Assembly: GCA_032158125.1 (NCBI GenBank)
Contig: JASKOT010000062.1
Span: 1-36,613 of the forward strand
Length of the DNA: 36,613 nt
From: Papiliotrema nemorosa
Taxonomy: Eukaryota; Basidiomycota; Tremellomycetes; Tremellales; Rhynchogastremaceae
Reading direction: 5' to 3'
Both the position numbers and the translations under genes were made by a program. The number at the start of each line of letters is the position of its first letter. Position 1 is the stretch's first letter. Under the pieces are notes generated by a model. That model worked only from the letters and a program-made list of their open reading frames with translations. It had not been told where the DNA came from and did not search any database. Below are positions 9,190-20,829 of this stretch, piece by piece.

Positions 9190-9276
9190 CGGACTGAAAG
9201 GGATTCGAACCCCTGTGCGCTAGAAGCGCATACAAGTTTCAAGCTTGTCGCCGTACGACCACTTGGCTATCAGTCC
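9190..9276 (-). tRNA. trnS: tRNA-Ser(TGA)
   Basis: Acceptor GGACTGA/TCAGTCC, anticodon stem ACAAG/CTTGT with loop CTTGAAA (anticodon TGA), and a long variable arm (TATGCGCTTCTAGCGCA) as expected for tRNA-Ser. Confidence 0.93.
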
Positions 9277-9323
9277 TTTGTTAGCCATACTGTTATGTTA
9301 ATTAAATACTAAACAGTTGACAT

Positions 9324-9337
9324 GGAGGGGAGCTATT
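9324..9337 (-). promoter_or_regulatory. Variant C-rich 3'-end motif of atp9
   Basis: Minus strand AATAGCTCCCCTCC, about 15 nt after the TGA stop. Same variant (TAGCTCCCC) as after cox1. Confidence 0.6.
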
Positions 9338-9351
9338 TAATAGCTTAGTAC

Positions 9352-9748
<397 letters not shown>

Positions 9749-9865
9749 TTAGGGTAGGCCTCGTTCTAAGTCTTAATAGCTTAAAGTCGTATGGGCCTAT
9801 CACGTTAGTCGTTGAGTTTGGCTTATGCGCACTAACTTTATATACTATTGTTAGCCTGTATAAGA

Positions 9866-9937
9866 AAGGCGTGATGAGATTTGAACTCATGACAAACCGG
9901 TTAAGAGCCAGTCGCTCTACCACTGAGCTACACGCCT
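9866..9937 (-). tRNA. trnK: tRNA-Lys(CTT)
   Basis: Acceptor AGGCGTG/CACGCCT, D-stem GCTC/GAGC, anticodon stem ACTGG/CCGGT with loop CTCTTAA, so the anticodon is CTT rather than the usual fungal mitochondrial TTT. It is the only Lys tRNA I find, matching the use of AAG and not AAA in the respiratory genes. Confidence 0.93.
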
Positions 9938-9971
9938 ATTGTTGACATAGGTATATAGTATGTTTAATAAG

Positions 9972-10042
9972 CTGACCAACTGTGATTCGAACACAGACGT
10001 CCTCAACCAAAATGAGGCGGGCTGCCCTTACCCCATTAGTCA
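9972..10042 (-). tRNA. trnQ: tRNA-Gln(TTG)
   Basis: Acceptor TGACTAA/TTGGTCA, anticodon stem CCTCA/TGAGG with loop TTTTGGT (anticodon TTG). Confidence 0.92.
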
Positions 10043-10071
10043 TTTTACATTGACAGCATTAAGGTTAGCAA

Positions 10072-10155
10072 TGACCGGGGCATGACTTGAACATGCAATG
10101 GACATAAGCCCGACTGGGTTACAACCAGCTCCCTTACCATTAGGGGTACCCTGTC
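10072..10155 (-). tRNA. trnY: tRNA-Tyr(GTA)
   Basis: Anticodon stem GCTGG/CCAGT with loop TTGTAAC (anticodon GTA), an extended variable region as usual in fungal mitochondrial tRNA-Tyr, and T-stem GCATG/CATGC. The acceptor GACAGGG/CCCGGTC has one A-G mismatch. Confidence 0.9.
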
Positions 10156-10212
10156 TATAAGTCATTTTATTCTCTGCCCAAGAGAGAAAATAGTATCTAA
10201 CTATATGCGTTA

Positions 10213-10284
10213 TGCTTTAATATGGACTTGAACCATATCCTTAACCGCTTCAAAGTTACGCTCTACCAGGTGAGCTATTAAAGC
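10213..10284 (-). tRNA. trnF: tRNA-Phe(GAA)
   Basis: Acceptor GCTTTAA/TTAAAGC, D-stem GCTC/GAGC, anticodon stem TAACT/GGTTA with loop TTGAAGC (anticodon GAA). Confidence 0.93.
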
Positions 10285-10324
10285 TCCTTTAGTACGCTAG
10301 ATTCATTGTACTATAAGTATGCAC

Positions 10325-10395
10325 TGGAGTGACCCGTAATCGAAACGAGGTCTCATCGATGCAAACGATGCGTGCTGCCACTGCACCATCACCCC
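10325..10395 (-). tRNA. trnA: tRNA-Ala(TGC)
   Basis: Acceptor GGGGTGA/TCACTCC, D-stem GTGC/GCAC, anticodon stem CATCG/CGATG with loop TTTGCAT (anticodon TGC). Confidence 0.93.
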
Positions 10396-10515
10396 TTAGT
10401 GACTTAAAGCCTTACCTTATCCTTTATCTTTATTAGCCCCTAGCTTAGCATGTTACATCATAACTAGTCCTATTAGCCTATCATTTTTATCTAATGGTTA
10501 AGCTTATAGGTGAAT

Positions 10516-10528
10516 GGGGGGGTCTATA
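10516..10528 (-). promoter_or_regulatory. C-rich 3'-end motif of atp8
   Basis: Minus strand TATAGACCCCCCC, about 35 nt after the atp8 stop, preceded by a small A/T hairpin with loop around CTCCCTTTTTGACG. Confidence 0.7.
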
Positions 10529-10562
10529 ATTTTTTATTTCGTCAAAAAGGGAGAAATAAAAC

Positions 10563-10709
10563 TTAGAGCTTAGAAACATATGATCGTGTAACTAGTAGTT
10601 GTAGCATAGGTGGTAGTAGGTACACCGAAACAAGGTAAACTAGTACAGCCATACCTCCTAGTACGAACACAATTTGATTTGTAAAGTAGAATGGTAGTGC
10701 TTGTGGCAT
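10563..10709 (-). CDS. atp8: ATP synthase F0 subunit 8
   Basis: 48-residue membrane protein of the F0 stator. It starts MPQALPFYFTNQ, the family's hallmark (MPQLxPFYFxNQ), with one membrane helix (VFVLGGMAVLVYLVSVYLLP). An in-frame ATG lies farther upstream, but that extension overlaps the 3' end of cox1 and contains AAA codons, so the MPQ start is chosen. It follows cox1 on the same strand by about 100 nt. Confidence 0.95.
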   Translation of the reverse strand: MPQALPFYFTNQIVFVLGGMAVLVYLVSVYLLPPMLQLLVTRSYVSKL

Positions 10710-10774
10710 TTTTAATTCGAGTTTAAAGTACGATAGGTAAACCATTGTCGCTAAGGTAATGATATGAGTTATAA

Positions 10775-10788
10775 GAGGGGAGCTATAG
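10775..10788 (-). promoter_or_regulatory. Variant C-rich 3'-end motif of cox1
   Basis: Minus strand CTATAGCTCCCCTC, about 25 nt downstream of the cox1 stop and before atp8. Confidence 0.6.
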
Positions 10789-10812
10789 ATAAAACCAATC
10801 AACCCTAACCAA

Positions 10813-14517
<3,705 letters not shown>

Positions 14518-15969
14518 TTAATAAGTTAAATAAAGGATAGTCATAGCAGCTGATCCAATAACATCCATAAGCAGGTTAGGCTTAATACCCATTAGTAGTG
14601 GCATAAGGATTAGTGGTACCATTACAGCCATTTCACGTCGTGTCACATCCATTGTGTACTTCATATAAGCTACATCAGTACCTGTACAAATACGTGCCCA
14701 TAGCCATACGCTATAACATGCAGATAGTACAATACTTGTAGCACCAAAGGCACCAGCCATGAAAGAGTATTGGAATGATCCAGCTAGAGCCATCCATTCA
14801 CCTAGCCAATTAAGTGTTAGAGGTACACCCATGTTAGCACAGATAGCATAGAACATTACAGCACCAAAGATAGGCATAGATGTTGCCATACCACGATAGT
14901 AACGCATTTGACGTGAATGGTAACGGTCATATAGAACACCACCAACTAGCATAAACATTAGAGGTGAAATAAATCCATGTGCTAGTGATAGTAGAATAGC
15001 ACCTGTAATACCCATAAGTGTGTTACTGAATAGACCCATTACTACTACCGCCATGTGAGCAATAGAAGAGTAAGCAACTAGAGCCTTAAAGTCACTTTGA
15101 CGCATTGTAGCAAATGAAGCATAGACTAGTGATACAATAGCAACCATATATACAAATGGACTATAATACATTGATGCGTATGGGAACATAGGGATCATGA
15201 CTCGTAGTACACCATATGATGCTAGCTTAAGCACTGTACCAGCTAGTACCATAGAACCAGCTAGTGGAGCATCAGCGTGAGCACGTGGTAGCCACATATG
15301 GAAAGGAACTAGTGGTGTCTTAATAGCCATAGCAATAGCAAATGATAGCCACATAAGCTTTTGCATATCGTTGTCCATAGCAACACCATGCATAATAGTC
15401 ATATCAAATGTACCTAGACAAGCATAGATATTAAGCATAGCTAGTAGCATGAATAGAGATCCAAATAGAGTATATAGGAATAGTAGCATAGCTGAACGTG
15501 TACGAGATGGTGAACCACCCCACATACCAATCATAAAGAACATAGGCATAAGAACAGCTTCAAATGCAATATAGAACATTAGTAGATCAATTTGAGTAAA
15601 GACCATTAGTAGTAGAGCGCAAGCGATCAGTTGCATAGCATTGTATAGACGGATAGAATGCTTAACGTTAGACCATGAAGCTAGTTGACAGATAGGTGTT
15701 AGCATAGCTGTAAGTAGAACATAGTATAGGCTAAGTCCATCAATACCGAAATGAATAGCCCAACCACCACTTTCACTATAAGTAGTCATTTGATAACCAA
15801 CTACACCTTCATCAAAGATAGCCCATACATAAAAGGCTAGTGCTAGTGTTGCTATTCCAAACCATAGAGATACGGTCTTAATAGACTCTGTTTGCTTTAC
15901 TGTCTTGTCAGGCATAGCCATGACTACAATAGCACCTAGTAGAGGTGTAAGCATAAGTGTTATAAGCAT
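14518..15969 (-). CDS. nad4: NADH dehydrogenase subunit 4
   Basis: Proton-pumping antiporter-like subunit of the complex I membrane arm. 483 residues, intronless, full length. Conserved stretches are visible: FYIAFEAVLMPMFFMIGMWG, KTPLVPFHMWLPRAHADAPL with the pump lysine and histidine region, and SLAHGFISPLMF. Leucine is nearly all CTN, but a TTA codon occurs in the last five residues (LYLTY). Confidence 0.97.
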   Translation of the reverse strand: MLITLMLTPLLGAIVVMAMPDKTVKQTESIKTVSLWFGIATLALAFYVWAIFDEGVVGYQMTTYSESGGWAIHFGIDGLSLYYVLLTAMLTPICQLASWSNVKHSIRLYNAMQLIACALLLMVFTQIDLLMFYIAFEAVLMPMFFMIGMWGGSPSRTRSAMLLFLYTLFGSLFMLLAMLNIYACLGTFDMTIMHGVAMDNDMQKLMWLSFAIAMAIKTPLVPFHMWLPRAHADAPLAGSMVLAGTVLKLASYGVLRVMIPMFPYASMYYSPFVYMVAIVSLVYASFATMRQSDFKALVAYSSIAHMAVVVMGLFSNTLMGITGAILLSLAHGFISPLMFMLVGGVLYDRYHSRQMRYYRGMATSMPIFGAVMFYAICANMGVPLTLNWLGEWMALAGSFQYSFMAGAFGATSIVLSACYSVWLWARICTGTDVAYMKYTMDVTRREMAVMVPLILMPLLMGIKPNLLMDVIGSAAMTILYLTY

Positions 15970-16043
15970 GTTGAATGTGTTTGTTTTTAAAGCTTAAGTG
16001 GATATTAGATTCCTTTGTTAGACTAGCTATTTAATCATAGAAT

Positions 16044-16112
16044 AGAGCTAGGTGAGAATCGAACTCACTACAAAGGCATTTGCAATGCCTAGTCGAGCCA
16101 TTCGACCAGCCC
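16044..16112 (-). tRNA. trnC: tRNA-Cys(GCA)
   Basis: Acceptor GGGCTGG/CTAGCTC with G-T pairs, anticodon stem AGGCA/TGCCT with loop TTGCAAA (anticodon GCA), short D-stem CGA/TCG. Confidence 0.9.
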
Positions 16113-16135
16113 CATATTACTCTAAATTATTTAAG

Positions 16136-16207
16136 GGTCATACCAGGGAGTCGAACCCTATTCGTCTCGACCACAACGAGAAGCTTTACCGTTAAGCTAC
16201 TACAACC
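16136..16207 (-). tRNA. trnH: tRNA-His(GTG)
   Basis: D-stem GCTT/AAGC, anticodon stem TCTCG/CGAGA with loop TTGTGGT (anticodon GTG), T-stem TAGGG/CCCTG. The extra 5' G and 3' C fit the G-1 of tRNA-His. Acceptor weak at its inner end. Confidence 0.9.
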
Positions 16208-16231
16208 TGTGTCTATATGTTAGATTATGTA

Positions 16232-16302
16232 TGTCCACAGACAGAATTGAACTGCCGTTTAATGCTTACAAGGCATTCGTTGGACCTCTCAACTATGCGG
16301 AC
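16232..16302 (-). tRNA. trnT: tRNA-Thr(TGT)
   Basis: Acceptor GTCCGCA/TGTGGAC, D-stem GTTG/CAAC, anticodon stem AATGC/GCATT with loop CTTGTAA (anticodon TGT). Confidence 0.93.
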
Positions 16303-16331
16303 TATCATTTAGTTAGATTTAATAGATTATT

Positions 16332-16400
16332 AACGCTACTGGTAATCGAAACCAGACTCTAAGCGCGAAAGGCTTATGTGCTACCTCTACACCATAGCGT
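16332..16400 (-). tRNA. trnE: tRNA-Glu(TTC)
   Basis: Acceptor ACGCTAT/GTAGCGT, anticodon stem TAAGC/GCTTA with loop CTTTCGC (anticodon TTC), T-stem CTGGT/ACCAG. Confidence 0.92.
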
Positions 16401-16431
16401 CTATTTGCCTATTATAGCTTTAAGTCTATCT

Positions 16432-16505
16432 AAGCGATGAAAGGACTCGAACCTCTTCCAACAGCGCATGAAACTGTTATGCTAAACCAAGTACACTACA
16501 TCGCG
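16432..16505 (-). tRNA. trnM: tRNA-Met(CAT), probably initiator
   Basis: Anticodon stem ACAGT/GCTGT with loop TTCATGC (anticodon CAT). The acceptor pairs GCGATG/CATCGC while the first position is a C-T mismatch, a feature of initiator tRNAs. Confidence 0.88.
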
Positions 16506-16538
16506 CCTATTGTTAATCAATACCCTTAACATTCTATG

Positions 16539-16602
16539 CTTTTTCTTCTATTTTTATCGTACTTCGTCGACTGCAAGGGAGAATAAAAATATAGAGAAAA
16601 AG
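16539..16602. repeat. Hairpin element, GC-loop variant
   Basis: T-rich arm CTTTTTCTTCTATTTTTAT and A-rich arm ATAAAAATATAGAGAAAAAG flank a loop containing CTTCGTCGACTGCAAGGGAG. Similar loops occur at 10524-10561 and 18283-18352. Confidence 0.75.
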
Positions 16603-16671
16603 ATGTATTAAGGTGGTTTAACATAGGGTCATCAGACATATCATAGGGCCTTTATACGGTTTAACAATACA

Positions 16672-16743
16672 AAGAAATTGGACTAGCGGCTAGGTCAACG
16701 CTTTTACACAGCGTTAGCAGCCGTTCGATTCGGCTATTTCTTA
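16672..16743 (+). tRNA. trnV: tRNA-Val(TAC)
   Basis: Acceptor AAGAAAT/ATTTCTT, D-stem GACT/GGTC, anticodon stem ACGCT/AGCGT with loop TTTACAC (anticodon TAC), T-stem AGCCG/CGGCT. Plus strand, opposite to its neighbours. Confidence 0.93.
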
Positions 16744-17012
16744 TATTACATAACTCATATATGTTTACTATAGGTTATCAAATTCATATAGGACTTATAC
16801 TGTAAACGGGCTATTAGGCAACCTTAAGCATGACAAAGTGTTTATAAGCATTAGTCATATAGCTTATTGTCTACTACATAAAGCATATTGCTTAAAATAT
16901 GCTACTAAAATAAGAAGGCATATTGTCTACGACTAAGGTCATAGAGTGCTATTTAACTGATCGTCAACGACCCATAAGCGCCTCTGCAAGACCATGATAC
17001 AATGGTGAGAGT

Positions 17013-17030
17013 GGGGGGGGGGGTCTATAA
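17013..17030 (-). promoter_or_regulatory. C-rich 3'-end motif of atp6 with an 11-C run
   Basis: Minus strand TTATAGA followed by 11 C, directly after the atp6 stop. The longest C run of this motif family in the genome. Confidence 0.7.
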
Positions 17031-17795
17031 TTAATGTAGTTCCATAGCGTCCTTAATGTACGAACACGTCAGAACACAGAATACATATGCTTGAATTAGT
17101 GATACTGCTAGTTCTAGACCAATTAGTGCTACAAAGATAGCCATAGGGATAAGAGTAACTACTGCTACAATAACACCTGAACCAAATAGCTTAGCAAGGA
17201 ATGTACTTAGAATCTTAAGTAGTGTGTGTCCAGCTGTCATGTTACTGAATAGCCGTACACCTAGACTTGCAGCTCGCGCCATGTAGGAGACCAGTTCAAT
17301 TAGCACTAGCATTGGGACCAGAGCTAGAGGTGTTCCAGATGGTACGAAGTATGAGAAGAAGTGTACTCCGTGCATGTATAGCCCAAGAATAGTTACTGCG
17401 ATAAAGACAAATACAGATAGTCCTAGTGCTGCAATACCACTGGTTGTGATAGTATAACCGTATGGAATGTTACCGTTAAGGTTCATTACTAGAATGTAAA
17501 TGAATAGAGAGTAGATGAAAGGTGTATAGATTTCGTATCGTGAACCAATTTGGTCTCGCACCATTGCTGATAGAGATGTATATAGTGCTTCAACTGATAG
17601 AGACCATGCGCTTGGTACTAGTCGGTATTCGTTGTTAGCCATTACGTGGTAAGAGATAACTAGGAATAGAGTAATTAGTGTATATAGACCTAGATTAGTA
17701 AGTGATAGTACTGTCCAACCTAGTAGAGGTAGGTTAAGTGACATTAGTGATACTACTTCAAATTGTTCTAGTGGTGATACAATTAGATAAGCCAT
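17031..17795 (-). CDS. atp6: ATP synthase F0 subunit a
   Basis: Proton channel subunit of F0. 254 residues, intronless, family length. The essential arginine lies in SLGVRLFSNMTAGH, and the C-terminal helix IGLELAVSLIQAYVFCVLT is conserved. First gene of the minus strand after the divergent gap. Stop TAA runs straight into the C-rich motif. Confidence 0.97.
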   Translation of the reverse strand: MAYLIVSPLEQFEVVSLMSLNLPLLGWTVLSLTNLGLYTLITLFLVISYHVMANNEYRLVPSAWSLSVEALYTSLSAMVRDQIGSRYEIYTPFIYSLFIYILVMNLNGNIPYGYTITTSGIAALGLSVFVFIAVTILGLYMHGVHFFSYFVPSGTPLALVPMLVLIELVSYMARAASLGVRLFSNMTAGHTLLKILSTFLAKLFGSGVIVAVVTLIPMAIFVALIGLELAVSLIQAYVFCVLTCSYIKDAMELH

Positions 17796-18439
17796 TTAAT
17801 TAGACATATAATAAGAGTACACATAAGATTATGTGCTTGTTCATTGACCTACTCTGTTAGGCGAGTAGCATACCTTTATTAGACTAGTTACACTACATAA
17901 ACATATGTACATGGTATATAACAGGGTAGTGAGAGTAGTATCAAAGTAGCTATAGTCTCGTTAAACTAGTTAGATGATATAGTTGCTTTGATTATCAAGT
18001 GATAGGTGTTAGATAAAATGATTATTGCGTGCACATAAGTCTAAAGGCTTAACAATAGTAGATGACCTAAGCGATTGAGTAGGCTTATTGAACCAAGCCT
18101 ATAGGAACCTCTGAGCGTATACTAAGCATGTAGGCATATCGCCTCTAAGGTAACTTAAGCTTAAGACTCTAAAGCAACAATATGGCCTTAGACTATCAAC
18201 AACTTAATAGAATAAGGTCATTGAAATGGTAGCCATACTTACCCATGTCCTTTAAGGTGATGGGCATAATATCACTTAAAAGTACCTTTTCTTATATTTT
18301 TATTCTCCCTTTTCGACAGGTCGATGAGATATAAAAAAAGAGGAAAAAGGTATAAGAGTATATCAATCATTAACAAGACTCAGGTTACTGTTGGTCATCT
18401 CAACTAAGACCCCTATTAAGGGTTAATAAAGGTTATAAG
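17796..18439. other. Divergent intergenic region between atp6 and trnM/rps3
   Basis: About 640 bp separating minus-strand from plus-strand genes, so it should hold promoters for both. It contains one hairpin element (18283-18352). I recognise no known promoter consensus or replication origin motif. Confidence 0.5.
18283..18352. repeat. Hairpin element, GC-loop variant
   Basis: Arms GTACCTTTTTC-like and complementary AGGAAAAAGGTAT flank TTCTCCCTTTTCGACAGG. It lies in the divergent gap. Confidence 0.72.
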
Positions 18440-18513
18440 CCCAAAGTAGCTTAGCTGGTTCAAAGTACGTCACTCATAACGACGAGAAGGAGGTTCAAGT
18501 CCTCCCTTTGGGA
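18440..18513 (+). tRNA. trnM: tRNA-Met(CAT)
   Basis: Acceptor CCCAAAG/CTTTGGG, loop CTCATAA (anticodon CAT) on stem CGTCA/CGACG with one A-C mismatch, T-stem GGAGG/CCTCC. Probably the elongator Met tRNA. An Ile tRNA with modified CAT is the alternative and would explain how ATA codons are read. Confidence 0.9.
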
Positions 18514-18627
18514 ACCATATCTAACTATGGCAAAGTATACTTATACTTATCTAACGAGGTCAAGCACTATCATTATTCTATAGCCTTAATGGCTGGTATA
18601 ATAGAGAATTAACACATTAATCAACCA

Positions 18628-19275
18628 ATGACACTATCAAATTCACGTACACCTATTGCTATTGATGCTTATGTTAAGAAGGGACATCAAAGTAATGTAA
18701 CACTTAGCAATCATAAGATCTATTCAATCCTAACAGCAGCTACTGCTAGCCTAGATGTACTAATGGGTCGTCCTTATGTTACTTATAACAATGTAGGAGC
18801 TATTACTATTCAAGTAGCTTATTACAGCCGATCAGATCATAACAGTCTTACTAGCCAACGTCTAACTCAAATGCATGAAGCTCTTACTGCTGTTATAAAT
18901 GGAGCACCTATTACACTTACGTTTACATATGTTTCAATGCCTTATATGGATGCTACTATTCTAGCACGTTATGTATCAGATGAACTAATGGGTCATACAT
19001 TTAACCAAATTGCACGTAAGCTACTATCAGTTAGTGCACCACTAGATAATGCTATGACTAAGCATGTTAATCTACCTGCTCATCTACTAGGTCTATCTAT
19101 TAGTCTTAATGGTCGTCTATCAATGGAACCTACTCGACCACGTATGACTAAGCAATATATCTCTATTGGATCACTAGCACCATCTCCTAACTCAACTATT
19201 CAAATGGGTTCTTATACGGCTGTTAATGCAAAGGGTTCATATACTGTTTCTATTTGTCTGTCAATCAAGCTATAA
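18628..19275 (+). CDS. rps3: Ribosomal protein S3, fungal mitochondrial type
   Basis: 215 residues. Recognised by the C-terminal half: MPYMDATILARYVSDELMG, SISLNGRLSMEPTRPRMTKQ and the ending GSYTAVNAKGSYTVSICLSI, which match the order seen in fungal mitochondrial S3 (LxGRL, then the A.NKxGxxxxxVWL-like end). It is the single ribosomal protein kept in most fungal mitochondria and sits in the small subunit. The N-terminal half is divergent. The motif ATAGACCCC follows the stop by one base. All lysines are AAG. Confidence 0.8.
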   Translation: MTLSNSRTPIAIDAYVKKGHQSNVTLSNHKIYSILTAATASLDVLMGRPYVTYNNVGAITIQVAYYSRSDHNSLTSQRLTQMHEALTAVINGAPITLTFTYVSMPYMDATILARYVSDELMGHTFNQIARKLLSVSAPLDNAMTKHVNLPAHLLGLSISLNGRLSMEPTRPRMTKQYISIGSLAPSPNSTIQMGSYTAVNAKGSYTVSICLSIKL

Positions 19276-19276
19276 C

Positions 19277-19285
19277 ATAGACCCC
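19277..19285 (+). promoter_or_regulatory. C-rich 3'-end motif of rps3
   Basis: ATAGACCCC, one base after the rps3 stop TAA. Confidence 0.7.
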
Positions 19286-19305
19286 ACCCTATTCTAAGTT
19301 ATAAG

Positions 19306-19390
19306 ACTAACAAAGCAATACAATCATTGTATATTACTTAAGAGCTTAAAAATTTACTTTAAGCATACCACTTGTCTATTACAAGTTACA
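19306..19390 (+). repeat. nad6 5' leader, duplicated in the rnl intron
   Basis: About 80 bp before nad6 share long blocks with 23793-23877, upstream of the rnl-intron endonuclease: AAAGCAATACAAT, TGTATATTACTTAAGAGCTT, TTTAAGCAT and ACTTGTCTATT. It likely carries translation or transcription signals. Confidence 0.85.
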
Positions 19391-19400
19391 ATTAATTAAA

Positions 19401-20015
19401 ATGGCTTATCTTAGCATAGATATTCTATCGTGCCTTATGGCATTCATGTCAGTGCTGGTCATTACAGCAAGCAACCCTATTACATCTATTATCTATCTTA
19501 TTGGTGTCTTTGTAATGGCAGCTTGTTATCTTTCTTGCATGGGTCTATCTTATATTGGACTAACTTACCTTGTTGTCTATGTAGGTGCTGTGGCTGTACT
19601 GTTCCTATTTGTTGTTATGATGTTTAACATCCAAAACATAGGAGTATATGGTATCGAACTAATGCAAGCAATGCCCCTAGGTGCTATTATTGGTGGACTT
19701 TTCCTTATGGAGCTAATGAGTGTAATGCCAACACTTAAGACATATCTATTTGTAAAGCTACAATCAGTAATCTATGCAGTACAAGGTCTTATCTTTGGTG
19801 TACCTACTCCAATGGGCGCACTTAGTAATGAAGCAGTTAATGTTGTTTACAGTCTACCTTCACCTGACAGTGCCTTTACTTACCTATCTCAACTACAATC
19901 ACTTGGTCTAACACTATATACATATAATGCACTATGGCTTATTATCATTGGTCTAGTACTACTACTGTCTATGATGGGACCTATTTCACTTTGTCTACGT
20001 ATTAACAAGTCATAG
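19401..20015 (+). CDS. nad6: NADH dehydrogenase subunit 6
   Basis: Complex I membrane subunit, 204 residues, intronless. Conserved core: YLVVYVGAVAVLFLFVVMMFNI, then a long membrane-rich C-terminus. ATG 19401 is preceded by the duplicated leader; a TTAGACCCCC motif follows the stop by about 12 nt. Confidence 0.96.
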   Translation: MAYLSIDILSCLMAFMSVLVITASNPITSIIYLIGVFVMAACYLSCMGLSYIGLTYLVVYVGAVAVLFLFVVMMFNIQNIGVYGIELMQAMPLGAIIGGLFLMELMSVMPTLKTYLFVKLQSVIYAVQGLIFGVPTPMGALSNEAVNVVYSLPSPDSAFTYLSQLQSLGLTLYTYNALWLIIIGLVLLLSMMGPISLCLRINKS

Positions 20016-20027
20016 ATTAAGATTAAC

Positions 20028-20037
20028 TTAGACCCCC
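20028..20037 (+). promoter_or_regulatory. C-rich 3'-end motif of nad6
   Basis: TTAGACCCCC, about 12 nt after the nad6 stop. Confidence 0.7.
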
Positions 20038-20039
20038 TT

Positions 20040-20829
20040 TAAAGTCCTACATCATTACTATATAAGCTAATACTAATATAAATCTATGTCCTACACTGTA
20101 CATAAAAGCTTATAGATTATGTAAGCCAATAAATTTAAAGCTAATAAGCTATCTTAACTATGTCTACTCTCAGTCAATGTCCTACATTGTATTAGACTAG
20201 TTAATATGCTTAATATGTTCTAAAAGCTAATAGGTAAGCTAACAGGCTATCTTAATTATATATACTTTCAATCAATAGGCTACACATAAGCTAATTGGCT
20301 ATTTGTACTATATCTACTTTCAGTCAATAAGCTACATATAAGTTAATAGGCTATATTGTATTATATCTACTTTCAGTCAATAGGCTACATATAAGTTAAT
20401 AGGCTTAATGTGTTAAATAGTACTAGATCTATTCTATTTAAACATTGGGCTTAATGTCTTATTTAAGCTAATACTTAATCTCAGTCGATGTCTTATCTAT
20501 TACTTAATAAGCTTAATGTATCATAAAGTTAGATTTAAGCTTAGAGACTATATAGTACTATACCTACTTTCAGTCAATGTGTACTAGATTTAACTTAATA
20601 TGTTTTAAAGCTAATATGCTATGAAAGCTTATGTCTTATTTAAGCTTAGACTTTAAGGCTTTAGATTATATGTAAGTTAATGTACTATATTGTACTATAT
20701 CTAAATTCAGTCAATATATATAAGGCTTTAGACTAAAGCTAAAGCGATAGTAGGTGATAGTATATTGTAAGATGATTAAGGTGGTTATTAAATGGGTTAA
20801 TAATACGAACAGATTAGGAACATATCCAC
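20040..20829. repeat. Degenerate repeat spacer between nad6 and rnl
   Basis: No gene seen. At least seven copies of a core CTTTCAGTCAAT (some changed) occur near 20171, 20270, 20321, 20373, 20482, 20571 and 20708, in a loose unit of about 50-60 bp that also contains ATATCTACT, AGGCTACATATAAG and TTAATAGGCT. Spacing is irregular, so it is an eroded tandem array. Confidence 0.75.
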
